Shown here: piece by piece, positions 1 to 8,701 of the stretch
Layout: the number at the start of each line of letters is the position of its first letter
Position numbering within the stretch: the stretch's first letter is position 1
Assembly (NCBI RefSeq): GCF_029760935.1
Contig: NZ_CP121684.1
Location: 2,852,001-2,916,000 of the forward strand
Reading direction: 5' to 3'
Length of the DNA stretch: 64,000 bases
Source of the DNA: Lysinibacter sp. HNR
Lineage (GTDB): Bacteria > Actinomycetota > Actinomycetes > Actinomycetales > Microbacteriaceae
Translations under genes and position numbers: made by a program
Notes under the pieces: generated by a model
What the model saw: the letters and a program-made list of their open reading frames with translations, nothing else
The model's database searches: none
What the model was told of the DNA's origin: nothing

Positions 1-1
1 T

Positions 2-1303
2 TCGCTTTTTGCGCAGGTTGAACCCGGACACGCCTGCCCCGTCTCCATGACCCACGCGGCGGTTCCCGCGCTCCAGCACGAATCTGCGCTGGCCGGGCTC
101 TGGCTGCCCCGACTCTATTCGCGGGGGTACGATGCGGAGCTCACCGCACCAACAGAGAAGGTCGGGGCACTCCTTGGCATGGCCATGACCGAGAAGCAGG
201 GCGGCTCCGATGTGCGTGCCAACACCACCCGAGCGGTGTACGTGGGAAGCACGGGGGGCGTTGAGAGCTACCTCCTCACCGGCCACAAGTGGTTCTGCTC
301 GGCCCCCATGTCAGACGGTTTTCTCGTGCTTGCCCACGCCGAGCGGGGCGGGGCAGAGGAGGGCCTCTCCTGCTTTCTGGTGCCGCGGGTGTTGGAGGAT
401 GGAACGCGCAATGTGTTTCGCATCCAGCGACTCAAAGACAAGCTAGGGAACAAATCTAACGCGTCCAGCGAGATTGAGTTTGACGGAACCGTGGGTCACC
501 TCACGGGTGAACCCGGCAGGGGGATTCAGACGATCATCGAGATGGTGGCGCGCACCCGCCTCGACTGTGTGCTGGGTAGCGCCGCCGGTATGCGGCAATC
601 GGTGGCGGAGGCCCTGTGGCATGTGCGGCACCGGGCGGCGTTTGGGCGCACCCTCGTCGATCAACCCGCCATGACCTCCGTGGTGGCGGACCTGGCCCTC
701 GAGTCCGAGGCGGCCACCATCACCGCCCTGCGATTGGCCGCCGCTCATGAGAGCGAGGCGGATCTTTCGGAGCGGGCGTTCCGGAGGCTCGCCACCGCGG
801 TCAGCAAGTACTGGATTTGCAAACGCGGACCCGGTCACGCGTACGAATCCCTCGAGTGCCTGGGCGGCAACGGATACACCGAAACATTCCCCCTCGCCAT
901 GCGCTACCGCGAACAGCCCGTAATGGCCGTATGGGAGGGGTCGGGAAACGTTATCGCGCTCGATGTGCTGCGCACCATGCGGCGCGAACCCGAGAGTGTG
1001 GAGGCGTTTGATGCGGAACTCGCCCGGGTGTGGGGCGAGAATCCTCTTCTTGACGAACACATCGCGGCAACACGTCGGCTCATCGGCGAGGTGGGTCAGG
1101 CCGATGCGGATGTCGCACAGGCTCAGGCGCGTCGCCTGACAGAGATGATGGCCCTGGCGCTACAGGCCTCCCTCCTGGTGCGCTACTCTCCCCCGGCCTC
1201 GGCAAGCGTTTTTATCGAGAGCCGGCTGGGGGACGATCGCGGATACCACTACGGAGTGCTTCCCCGCGGAGCGGACACTCACGCGATTCTCACGCGGCAC
1301 TGA
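2..1303 (+). CDS. aidB: AidB-like acyl-CoA dehydrogenase, 5'-truncated by the window edge
   Basis: A flavin-dependent acyl-CoA dehydrogenase of the AidB subfamily. In E. coli AidB is induced by alkylating agents, binds DNA and has isovaleryl-CoA dehydrogenase activity. The frame is open to base 2 and reads FAQVEPGHACPVSMTH at the edge, as in the middle of AidB, so the first ATG in the window (47) is internal and roughly 100-150 N-terminal residues are missing. Family motifs follow: MTEKQGGSDVRANTT, GHKWFCSAPMSD, LKDKLGNKSNASSE and, near the C-terminus, ECLGGNGYTE and VWEGSGN (flavin and substrate binding). It ends at a shared terminator facing the convergent dehydrogenase gene. It lies more than 30 kb from the alkB/ogt operon, so joint regulation is not implied. 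A generic acyl-CoA dehydrogenase role is the main alternative. Confidence 0.88.
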   Translation, partial: SLFAQVEPGHACPVSMTHAAVPALQHESALAGLWLPRLYSRGYDAELTAPTEKVGALLGMAMTEKQGGSDVRANTTRAVYVGSTGGVESYLLTGHKWFCSAPMSDGFLVLAHAERGGAEEGLSCFLVPRVLEDGTRNVFRIQRLKDKLGNKSNASSEIEFDGTVGHLTGEPGRGIQTIIEMVARTRLDCVLGSAAGMRQSVAEALWHVRHRAAFGRTLVDQPAMTSVVADLALESEAATITALRLAAAHESEADLSERAFRRLATAVSKYWICKRGPGHAYESLECLGGNGYTETFPLAMRYREQPVMAVWEGSGNVIALDVLRTMRREPESVEAFDAELARVWGENPLLDEHIAATRRLIGEVGQADADVAQAQARRLTEMMALALQASLLVRYSPPASASVFIESRLGDDRGYHYGVLPRGADTHAILTRH

Positions 1304-1372
1304 GCGCTCGACAGGAACCAAACGCACGCAAATCGGCAGCGAACACGCGGGCAAGAAAAAACGCTCAATAAT

Positions 1373-1410
1373 AAGGGAGGCTGCACCAACCAGATCGTGC
1401 AGCCTCTCTT
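1373..1410. terminator. Bidirectional intrinsic terminator
   Basis: A 14-bp stem (1373-1386 with 1397-1410, one G-U pair) and a 10-nt loop lie between the convergent aidB and Gfo/Idh/MocA genes. There is no long T-tract on either side, so termination strength is inferred from the stem alone. Confidence 0.7.
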
Positions 1411-1416
1411 ACACTC

Positions 1417-2541
1417 CTAGAGCGTCTGCTGAAACGGATCGAAGTCAAGCGGGAGCGTGGGAACTCGTTCCACCCGGCTTTCCACCGACACAAACTGACC
1501 CGTGGAGATCGACTCCTCAATCCCAATCATGGCGTCGAGCACATGCAGGCCCAGCTCACCCGTTGCAATGTGGGGGCGATTAGCACGAATTGCCCGGGCC
1601 ATCTCAAGGACACCCAGACCCCGCCCGGTCACCACACCCTGCTCCGGCACCGTCTCCCACTCGTTCACGATGGGGAAGCTAAACTCCCGGGGTCCTCGAG
1701 TAATTTTTACCTCACCGCTAAACGAGTTGGGGTCGGGAATCGACATGGTTCCCTCGGTTCCCGTCACAATCACCTGACCCATCGAGGCCAGGGGCGAGTC
1801 AAAGCTGAGCACGCTCTGCGACACCGCCCCCGACTCAAAGTGTGCAATCGCGGAGACGTGGGTAGGAACCTCCACGGGGAAGCTCTCCCCCGCGCGCGGC
1901 CCCACCTGCACGGTGCGGCGCTGCTGCGCTATCGATCCGACCGCGGCCACCCGATCAATCGAACCAAAGATGTGCACCAGCGACGCAATATAGTAGGGAC
2001 CCATGTCAAAGAGAGGCCCGGCTCCCTGCGCGAACAAAAAATCGGGATTGGGGTGGAAAACATCGGGCCCAAAGTATTGCATAACGGTCTGGGCGGAGAG
2101 CGGCACCCCGATGTCTCCCCGCTCGATGGCGCGCCTCGCGGTTTGGATGCCCGGCCCCAGCACCGTGTCGGGGGCGACCCCCACCCGCTTCCCCAGCTGG
2201 TGGGCACGCTCCACCAGGGCCTGACCGCTCCCCCGGTCAACACTGATGGGTTTTTCCGTCCACACGTGTTTTCCCGCCTCGATGCTCGCGAGGGCAACCT
2301 CCGCGTGAACGGCGGGGATGGTGAGGTTCACAATCACCTCAACGTCGGGGTTAGCCAGGACATCCTCTGCCGACCCCCACGACTCAACCCCGTGTTTGCG
2401 GGCCTGCTCCTCGGCCCGCTCCACGTCCAGATCACCCACGCTGTGCACCTTCACATCCGGGAAACTCGTCAGGTTTTCCAGATAGGTTTCGCTGATCATC
2501 CCGGCTCCGATAAAGCCGATTCCCACGGGTGAGTTGCTCAT
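1417..2541 (-). CDS. Gfo/Idh/MocA family oxidoreductase
   Basis: An NAD(P)-dependent dehydrogenase of 374 aa, typical for sugar, inositol or related polyol oxidation. The N-terminus has the Rossmann glycine motif GFIGAG (about residues 8-13), followed by the family EKPI motif (TEKPISVD, about 95-102), whose lysine is catalytic in relatives. The C-terminal alpha/beta substrate domain contains GPLFDMGPYY. Its ATG overlaps the stop codon of the upstream isomerase-like gene by one base (TAATG), so the two are translationally coupled. It is the last gene of the importer operon that begins at 8497. The exact substrate cannot be told from sequence. It is probably a cytoplasmic enzyme acting on the compound imported by the linked ABC system. 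Confidence 0.88.
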   Translation of the reverse strand: MSNSPVGIGFIGAGMISETYLENLTSFPDVKVHSVGDLDVERAEEQARKHGVESWGSAEDVLANPDVEVIVNLTIPAVHAEVALASIEAGKHVWTEKPISVDRGSGQALVERAHQLGKRVGVAPDTVLGPGIQTARRAIERGDIGVPLSAQTVMQYFGPDVFHPNPDFLFAQGAGPLFDMGPYYIASLVHIFGSIDRVAAVGSIAQQRRTVQVGPRAGESFPVEVPTHVSAIAHFESGAVSQSVLSFDSPLASMGQVIVTGTEGTMSIPDPNSFSGEVKITRGPREFSFPIVNEWETVPEQGVVTGRGLGVLEMARAIRANRPHIATGELGLHVLDAMIGIEESISTGQFVSVESRVERVPTLPLDFDPFQQTL

Positions 2542-3326
2542 TATTTCAGTCCTTTCTGCGAGAGGTAGCGGTAGCTCTCTTTGATGCCTTCAAAAATGTC
2601 TCCGGCGTATTGATCAAACTCGATCACCGCATACGCGTTTGCCGGGGCGGCGGCCAAGATGGCGGCAATATCCACGGCCCCCTGCCCGGCCGGCGTCTGG
2701 TCAAAGGGGTCGTCACCGAGGGGTCCGTCTTTAATGTGGAGCGCCGCCACCCGCGAGCCGAGGCTGCGTAAAAGCTCCGGGGTGTTTGCCCCGCCCACGG
2801 TGGACCAGTAGGTGTCCACCTCAAGAACCACCCGGGGGTCAAGCCGGTCGGCAAAAATCTCAAATCCGAATTTACCCCCGGACGAAAACTCCAGCTCGTG
2901 CGCGTGATTGTGATAGCCGACCCTGAGGCCAAAGCCCGCGGCCACATCCGCCGCTTTGTTGAGCGCATCGGCGGTGCGGTGAATGTCATCCACGCTCTGC
3001 CAGCGATCCGGCGCAACGTAGGGGTCAATCACAGTATCTGTGCCCAACTCTGCCGCAGCCTCAAAGGTTTTTTCGGGTGGCGGCACGGGAATCACCTGAT
3101 CACCAAACTTCAGCTCTGTGGAGAGAAACGGGCCGTGGGCGGTGGGAACCGACAGCCCGTAACGCGCAAACCCCGCGCGCAACTCGGCGGCCCGCGGCAC
3201 AAAGTTAAAGCCCTCCACGTTGCGCAACCCAATATCAGCCAGTTTGCCCAGCGTGCCGTCGAGATCGGCGTCAAGCTCCTCCCGAACCGCGTAGAGCTGT
3301 ACCGAAATTTCCTGTGTCATGATCAT
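2541..3326 (-). CDS. Sugar phosphate isomerase/epimerase (xylose isomerase-like TIM barrel)
   Basis: 261 aa, of the AP-endonuclease-2/xylose isomerase-like TIM-barrel family, which includes inosose isomerases, dehydratases and keto-sugar epimerases. Metal-site type segments are visible: YHNHAHELEF, LEVDTYWS, LHIKDGP and VIEFDQY, supplying the usual Glu/Asp/His/Glu set. It starts 13 nt after the ATP-binding gene and ends in a TAATG overlap with the Gfo/Idh/MocA gene. This pairing of isomerase and dehydrogenase is common in inositol-like and uncommon-sugar catabolism. The operon context makes carbohydrate or polyol catabolism likely; the substrate is unknown. Confidence 0.87.
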   Translation of the reverse strand: MIMTQEISVQLYAVREELDADLDGTLGKLADIGLRNVEGFNFVPRAAELRAGFARYGLSVPTAHGPFLSTELKFGDQVIPVPPPEKTFEAAAELGTDTVIDPYVAPDRWQSVDDIHRTADALNKAADVAAGFGLRVGYHNHAHELEFSSGGKFGFEIFADRLDPRVVLEVDTYWSTVGGANTPELLRSLGSRVAALHIKDGPLGDDPFDQTPAGQGAVDIAAILAAAPANAYAVIEFDQYAGDIFEGIKESYRYLSQKGLK

Positions 3327-3339
3327 CCTTTATCTATTG

Positions 3340-4197
3340 TTATGAAAGCTCGTGCGTTGATTCAAGGGAACCGACCAGGGCGGCACGAGCAGCACGCCTC
3401 TCGGCTTGAAGGTCAACATCGGGAACGGGGGCGGCCATGAGCAATCGCTTCGTGTACGGATGCTCGGGATGCTCCGTCACCCGCATCGCGGCTCCCTGCT
3501 CCACGATGCTGCCCCGATACAGCACGGCTATTCGGTGACTCAGGTGCCGCACCACATCCAGGTCGTGCGATATAAAGAGGTAGGAAACGCCCGTGTCACG
3601 CTGGATCTGCAAAAACAGGTCGAGGATTCTGGCCTGGGTGGTGAGGTCAAGCGCGCTTACCGACTCGTCACAAACGATCAGCCGGGGCTCAAGCGCGAGC
3701 GCCCGGGCGATGGCAACCCGCTGCCTCTGTCCGCCGCTGAACTCCCTCGGGTAGCGATCGATGCTGTTTGCGGGGAGGCCCACCTGATCAAGCAGTGTCG
3801 CCACCCTCTTTCGTGCATCCGCTCGCGCGGTTCCCTGCACGGTTATCGGCTCCGCCAGGATCGCCCCGATTGTCATCGAGGGGTTGAGCGAGGTGTAGGG
3901 GTCTTGGAAAACCACCTGGAGATCACCGCTGATCCTGCGCCTCGCTGCCCGGGTGGCGTGCGAGATGTCTTCTCCATCGAGGATGATTGTGCCGTTTGTG
4001 ATGGGGGCCAACCCCAGGATGGCCCGCCCGATTGTGGTCTTACCCGACCCGGACTCCCCCACCAGGCCCAGGGTCTCGCCCACGCCTATGGTGAGGGAGA
4101 CGTCCGACACCGCCCGAAACGGCCTGCGGCCAAATCGTCGCGAGCGATACTCCACGTCTAACCCCTGAACGCTGAGGAGTTCTGTGTGCTCACTCAT
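3340..4197 (-). CDS. ABC transporter ATP-binding protein (DppF/OppF type), importer 1
   Basis: 285 aa. It supplies one of the two ATPase domains of a family-5 (peptide/oligosaccharide/nickel) importer. Walker A GESGSGKT is at about 47-54. The signature [15 protein letters not shown] and a Walker B with CDES are present; the usual residue after DE is P, here S, a change away from the catalytic Glu. The C-terminal OppF-type extension reads [18 protein letters not shown]. Its start overlaps the stop of the fused permease-ATPase by 4 nt. It pairs with the ATPase half of that fusion at the membrane to drive import. Confidence 0.92.
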   Translation of the reverse strand: MSEHTELLSVQGLDVEYRSRRFGRRPFRAVSDVSLTIGVGETLGLVGESGSGKTTIGRAILGLAPITNGTIILDGEDISHATRAARRRISGDLQVVFQDPYTSLNPSMTIGAILAEPITVQGTARADARKRVATLLDQVGLPANSIDRYPREFSGGQRQRVAIARALALEPRLIVCDESVSALDLTTQARILDLFLQIQRDTGVSYLFISHDLDVVRHLSHRIAVLYRGSIVEQGAAMRVTEHPEHPYTKRLLMAAPVPDVDLQAERRAARAALVGSLESTHELS

Positions 4198-6014
4198 GCT
4201 TCCTCCTCCGTCGCGTATACAGCATTCGCTCTAACCTCATCCGGGGAGCCGAGTAGGGTGAGGGGAGTTTTACCCTGCAGCATCGAGTTAAGCAGGTTCC
4301 TGGTGTACTCCTCACGGGGATGCTTCAGAATCTCGCGAACAGTTCCCTGTTCCACCACCCGCGCCCGCTGCATCACCACAACCCGCTCGCAGAGATCCGC
4401 AACAACACCAAAGTTGTGGGTCACGATAAGAACGGCCATGCCCAGGCTGCTCTGTAAATTACGGATCAGGTCAAGAACCTCCGCCTGCACCGTGACGTCG
4501 AGTGCGGTGGTGGGCTCGTCTGCGATCAACAGGTCGGGTTCGCAGCTCACGGCTCCCGCGATCAGCACCCGCTGGGCCATACCCCCGGAAATCTCGTGGG
4601 GGTAGGCCTTAAAAGTGCGCTCGGGGTCGGTGATACCCACAACCGCCAGGAGCTCCAGCGCGCGGGATCGAGCTGCCGCCTGCGACATACCCATGACCTT
4701 CACCAGTGGGCGGGTGAGCTGATATCCGACGGTGAACATCGGGTCCAGATTCGACATGGGTTCCTGGGGGATATAGGCGATCCGCTTTCCGCGAAGCGGT
4801 GCCAGGCGGGCCTCCGAGACGGCACCCGTGGTGCGGCTGACCAGCTCGGTGGAGTCAAACACGATGTGACCCCCGGCGATGTGCGCCGCGTCGGGGAGAA
4901 GCCCGAGGATGGAAAACGCGGTCTGGGTCTTTCCCGATCCCGACTCCCCCACCAGACCCAGAATCTCTCCCCGTTTCACGTGAAACGAGACGGAGTCCAC
5001 CACGGTTGTGTGGGTGCCGTCAACCCTCGGATACTGAACGGTAAGGTCGCTCACCTCGAGGAGTCCCTGCATCGTCGGAACCTCAACCACCTCGGTTACC
5101 GTGGCCCCGTCAATCGGGGCGCGCGCCGCCCGCAGCATCTTATTGGTGGCGGGAGCCTTTTCGTCATCCTCCAGCGCGTCACGCAGGGCGTTACCCAGGA
5201 GGGCGTACGCGGCGGTGACCAGCGAAATCGCGAGCCCCGTCCACAGAAGCGGAAGCGGCGAGATAAACACGTTTCGGAAAGCCTCGTTGAGCATCGATCC
5301 CCACGAGGGAACCGTCTGATCACCCAGGCCAAGAAACTCCAGCCCCGCCTGCACCCCGATGGCGATACCCGCCACGAGCGCCGCCTGAATCACGATGGGC
5401 GCGCGCACCACGGTAAAGATGTGTCGACCGAGGATGCGCGAGCGCGAAAGGCCGGCCACTCGGGCCGCATCAACGTAGAGTTCATCCCGCACCGCGATCA
5501 CGGAGGTTCGCACCAATCGATAAAAGCCCGGGGAAAGGATCACCCCAAAAACCGTCATCGAGATCCACACGCTCGGCCCCAGAGCGGCGGCGGTCGCGAG
5601 CAGCACCACAATGGCGGGGAGCGAGATGAACATGTTGGAGACCCACGAGGCAACCGAATCAAACCAGCCACCAAAGTACCCGGCGATCAGCCCCGCCGGA
5701 ACGCCCACAACCATGGCAACCATCGCTCCGAGAGCACCGGCGGCCAGGGTGATCTGACCACCGTAGAGCAGGCGCGAGAAGATATCCCGTCCCGCGCTAT
5801 CCGTTCCAAGGAGATGACCGCCTCCGGGGCCCGCCATAACCCGCGCCAGATCCGTGGAGTTGGGATCGAAGGGCGCAATAACCCCGGCAAACGCGCTGAG
5901 GATAACCGCAACACCAAGAACCACAATCGAGACAAGCCCCAGCGGGTTGCGCAGCACCCTGGCCACCAGAGGGGGCCGCTTGATTGCTTCTGAGAGACCC
6001 TCTACCGTCACCAT
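4194..6014 (-). CDS. Fused DppC-type permease and DppD-type ATP-binding protein, importer 1
   Basis: A two-domain importer subunit. The first ~290 residues are a DppC-like permease with about six membrane segments. After a short linker comes a complete ATPase with Walker A GESGSGKT, signature ISGGMAQRVLIAGAV and Walker B LLIADEPTTALD. I chose the ATG at 6014 (606 aa) because it overlaps the stop of the upstream permease as TAATG; a longer frame from 6041 would overlap that gene by 28 nt. Separate dppC and dppD genes are the rule; fused forms occur in actinobacteria. A second copy of the same architecture lies at 44319-46223. A perfect parS-like palindrome is embedded in the coding sequence at 4973-4986, just upstream of the Walker A codons. 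Confidence 0.9.
   Translation of the reverse strand: MVTVEGLSEAIKRPPLVARVLRNPLGLVSIVVLGVAVILSAFAGVIAPFDPNSTDLARVMAGPGGGHLLGTDSAGRDIFSRLLYGGQITLAAGALGAMVAMVVGVPAGLIAGYFGGWFDSVASWVSNMFISLPAIVVLLATAAALGPSVWISMTVFGVILSPGFYRLVRTSVIAVRDELYVDAARVAGLSRSRILGRHIFTVVRAPIVIQAALVAGIAIGVQAGLEFLGLGDQTVPSWGSMLNEAFRNVFISPLPLLWTGLAISLVTAAYALLGNALRDALEDDEKAPATNKMLRAARAPIDGATVTEVVEVPTMQGLLEVSDLTVQYPRVDGTHTTVVDSVSFHVKRGEILGLVGESGSGKTQTAFSILGLLPDAAHIAGGHIVFDSTELVSRTTGAVSEARLAPLRGKRIAYIPQEPMSNLDPMFTVGYQLTRPLVKVMGMSQAAARSRALELLAVVGITDPERTFKAYPHEISGGMAQRVLIAGAVSCEPDLLIADEPTTALDVTVQAEVLDLIRNLQSSLGMAVLIVTHNFGVVADLCERVVVMQRARVVEQGTVREILKHPREEYTRNLLNSMLQGKTPLTLLGSPDEVRANAVYATEEEA
4973..4986. other. parS-like ParB-binding site inside importer gene
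   Basis: A perfect 14-bp palindrome GTTTCACGTGAAAC, identical to the three copies around parAB and rsmG at 61122, 63098 and 63785. It encodes Ser-Phe-His-Val-Lys-Arg in the ATPase half of the fusion; the paralogous gene at 44319 has unrelated residues there and no palindrome. parS sites within coding regions near the origin are well known. Confidence 0.75.
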
Positions 6015-6952
6015 TACACACGCACCTTCGGGTTGAGCCAACCGATCACCAGGTCAATCATCAGGTTAACCACGATGACCATGCACACGGTAAAAAAGAC
6101 CACTCCCAGAACCACCGGGAGATCCCCCTTAAGGGTTGACTCCACGGCCAGGTACCCGATTCCCGGGAGCGCAAAGATCTGCTCCACGATCACGGCCCCA
6201 CCCAGGAGCCCCACAAATTGCAGGGCAAGCACCGTGAGCGCGGGTGGAGCGGCCGAGCGAAGCACATGCTTCACCAGTATTTCGCCCCTGCCGAGTCCAC
6301 GGCTCGTGAGGGTGCGAACGTAGTCGCGCCGCAGCACCTCGAGGAGCGAACTCCGGACCTGCTGCGCCGTGGAGGCAACCGTGGAGAGGGTGAGGGCGGC
6401 AACGGGAAGGATGAGGGAGAGCGCCCATCCCCCCACGTTTTCGTGAAACGGCACAAATCCCGTGGCGGGCAGGAGCTTGAGCTGGATGGCAAAGAGCGTT
6501 ACGAGCACAATCGCCACGATAAAACTGGGAATGGCATATCCTCCCACGGCCAGAACCTGCACGGCGCGATCGATCCAGCCGCGACGAACGGCCGCCGCCA
6601 TCCCAATCACCACTGAAAAAATCGCCGACAAAACGATGACAATAGTGACAATGGTGAGAGTAACGGGCAACCGATTAAGGATGGCCTGGGCAACGGGTTC
6701 GCTGGTGAACCAGGAAATCCCAAAGTCACCGCGAATGACCCCGGCAAACCACCCCAGAAGCTGACCAAGAATTGGCTGGTCAAGGCCGAGCTCACTCGAT
6801 TTTGCCGCCACCTGCTCGTTTGTTGCGTAGTCTCCCAGAAGGTTCCGCGCAATATTTGACCCCGAGGAGAACACCAGCATAAAGGTCAGGGCGGATATCA
6901 CCGCCAAGAGAACAATCCCGGAGAGCAGACGCTTCGATACAAAGGCAAGCAT
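6014..6952 (-). CDS. ABC transporter permease (DppB type), importer 1
   Basis: 312 aa with an N-terminal membrane helix, a long external loop (LGLDQPILGQLLGWFAGVIR) and five further helices, the standard DppB/OppB layout. It forms the membrane channel together with the permease half of the fused protein. It starts 15 nt after the lipoprotein gene and its stop overlaps the next start as TAATG. A homologue of the same length lies at 46220-47161 in the second importer operon. Confidence 0.92.
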   Translation of the reverse strand: MLAFVSKRLLSGIVLLAVISALTFMLVFSSGSNIARNLLGDYATNEQVAAKSSELGLDQPILGQLLGWFAGVIRGDFGISWFTSEPVAQAILNRLPVTLTIVTIVIVLSAIFSVVIGMAAAVRRGWIDRAVQVLAVGGYAIPSFIVAIVLVTLFAIQLKLLPATGFVPFHENVGGWALSLILPVAALTLSTVASTAQQVRSSLLEVLRRDYVRTLTSRGLGRGEILVKHVLRSAAPPALTVLALQFVGLLGGAVIVEQIFALPGIGYLAVESTLKGDLPVVLGVVFFTVCMVIVVNLMIDLVIGWLNPKVRV

Positions 6953-6967
6953 GTCTGGTGTCCTCCG

Positions 6968-8497
6968 CTACTTTGCGGGAGAGTAGTTGTAGATTGAGGG
7001 CACAACCTGCTCAACCTGGGTCTCAACCTTCACCGTGTCCTTGGAGTAGACAAGAGCGTCAACCCGGTACCACGGGGCAAACCAAGCCTGATCGACCAGG
7101 TATTGGTTCAGCTCCTGAGCCAGGGGAACCGACTCCTCCTCGCTCGCGTCACGAATCTCGTCGATCAATCGCGACACTTCGGGATCGCTTGTAGACAGTG
7201 CGTTAAAGAGCGCTTTGGGTGCGATCAACTGGTTAATGTTCACCCAGGTGCTCGGCTGGAAAAGCTGCATCCATACGATCGGATACTTGCCCGAGGTAAC
7301 CTCGCTGATATATTCGTTGATCGGCACCTCAACCAGGTTGAGGGTGATATCCACCGCAGCCATCTGCTCCACCATCACCGCCGTGAGGGCCGGGTCGGCC
7401 ACGCTGGCCGTGGGAAAGCTGACCGAGAACCCACTGGCGTATCCCGCCTCGCTCATGAGTGCTCGTGCCTTCTGCGGGTCATAACTGTAGGTGGAGTTCA
7501 GCGCCTCATCGTAGGCGGTGGCACCGGGGCCAAACACCTGGCCTGTTGAGGTGCCTCGCCCCTTTTGAATCTCCTGCAGGATCGCCCCACCGTCAACGGC
7601 ATGGTTGATGGCCTGCCGTACCCGCACATCCGCAAGCGCCGGAACTATCTGGCCCTCCCGATCGTGGATAATGAATCCCTGCCAGTCCACCTGTGCAGTG
7701 TGCGGAACGAACCCGGCTCCCTCTGCCTGCGCCGCGGTTTTGGAGTCGAGCAGGGCAACGTCGACCTGGCCACTCACGAGGGCGTTGTAGCGGGCGGTGA
7801 CGTCGGGGATGGGCTTGATGATAATTTTGTCGTACTGTTGCAGCTCGGGCTGCCAGTAGTCTTTGCTCTTAATATAGGTGTACTGCGAACCCACAACCGT
7901 GGAGGACTTGTCGAGGGTGTAGGGTCCCGACCCCACGGGATTCGTTTTAACACCCTCGGTGCCGATTACTGCGGGGCTTGCCATGAGGCCCGCCGCGTTG
8001 CTCAGGTAGCTGAGGAGTGCGGGGTCGGGGGCGTCAAGGGTGATCGTGAGGGTGGTGTCACCGTGCGCCTCCACCGAGGTAACCGCGTCCAGGGTGTGTC
8101 CCTGCGGCCCGTTTCCCGTACGGAAGCGCTCCAGGTTTGCCTGCGCGGCGGCGGCGTTAAACTTTTCGCCGTCGCTAAAGGTGACGTCGTCGCGGAGGGT
8201 CAACGTGAGAACCGTGCGATCCTCGTTGTATTCCCACTCGGTAGCGAGCATCGGTTCAAGGTCTCCGTTGGGAAGTCGCTGGATGAGGGTGTCGTAGACG
8301 GCCTGGTAAAAGGGCATACGGTGTCCCTCCTGAGCCTGACTCGGGTCAAGGGAGACCGGCTCGAGCAGAGATCCGAGCGTCAGGGTTGTGTTGCCACTCG
8401 CGCCGCCTCCGTCTCCACCGTTAGAGGAGCAGGCTCCAAGTACCAGTAGAGCCGCAGCTCCGAGTGCAACCAATGAACTTTTTTTACCTAACACCAC
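6968..8497 (-). CDS. Substrate-binding lipoprotein (SBP family 5), importer 1
   Basis: 509 aa, first gene of the operon. It starts with GTG after an AGGGAG ribosome-binding site. The N-terminus is a lipoprotein signal peptide: KK, a hydrophobic core, then lipobox LGAC with Cys23 as the lipidated residue, followed by a Ser/Gly-rich linker. The mature part is a family-5 periplasmic-binding domain (for example EPVSLDPSQ near the start and the AINHAVDG hinge region). It captures the ligand outside the membrane and delivers it to the permease pair. Family-5 proteins bind peptides, but several bind oligosaccharides; the isomerase and dehydrogenase in the operon favour a sugar-like ligand (inference). 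Confidence 0.92.
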   Translation of the reverse strand: MVLGKKSSLVALGAAALLVLGACSSNGGDGGGASGNTTLTLGSLLEPVSLDPSQAQEGHRMPFYQAVYDTLIQRLPNGDLEPMLATEWEYNEDRTVLTLTLRDDVTFSDGEKFNAAAAQANLERFRTGNGPQGHTLDAVTSVEAHGDTTLTITLDAPDPALLSYLSNAAGLMASPAVIGTEGVKTNPVGSGPYTLDKSSTVVGSQYTYIKSKDYWQPELQQYDKIIIKPIPDVTARYNALVSGQVDVALLDSKTAAQAEGAGFVPHTAQVDWQGFIIHDREGQIVPALADVRVRQAINHAVDGGAILQEIQKGRGTSTGQVFGPGATAYDEALNSTYSYDPQKARALMSEAGYASGFSVSFPTASVADPALTAVMVEQMAAVDITLNLVEVPINEYISEVTSGKYPIVWMQLFQPSTWVNINQLIAPKALFNALSTSDPEVSRLIDEIRDASEEESVPLAQELNQYLVDQAWFAPWYRVDALVYSKDTVKVETQVEQVVPSIYNYSPAK

Positions 8498-8627
8498 TGT
8501 TAGCTCCCTGTTGATGAGTTTGCGAGTTCACACGCGTGGAGCTTCTGCGCACCCTGCGTTCACAAAGACTACACCACTTTTGACTGTTAATCATCATAAG
8601 ATGGGAATAAATTAATGACTTATTCGC

Positions 8628-8640
8628 TTGACTAAGTCAA
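8628..8640. promoter_or_regulatory. Palindromic operator candidate in the ROK/importer divergent promoter
   Basis: TTGACT-A-AGTCAA is a perfect 6-bp inverted repeat around one base, in the 204-bp AT-rich gap between the importer operon and the ROK gene. Read on the minus strand, its first half (8640-8635) is a good -35 hexamer, with ATTAAT at an 18-bp spacing as a possible -10. A regulator bound here could block transcription of the importer operon. The neighbouring ROK protein is the obvious candidate. Confidence 0.45.
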
Positions 8641-8701
8641 AATTAGTTCTCCGACAACAGATTACTTTCATCAAAAAACATAAGAATGCTTTAATTGAGG
8701 A

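Noticed and set aside
1543-2532. 329-aa frame opposite the Gfo/Idh/MocA gene
   Set aside because: Shadow of a well-supported dehydrogenase with Rossmann motif; lacks a family match and ribosome-binding site.
4596-5993. 465-aa open frame opposite the importer 1 fusion
   Set aside because: Antisense shadow of the ABC gene; no recognisable domain and composition dominated by Arg, His and Gly.
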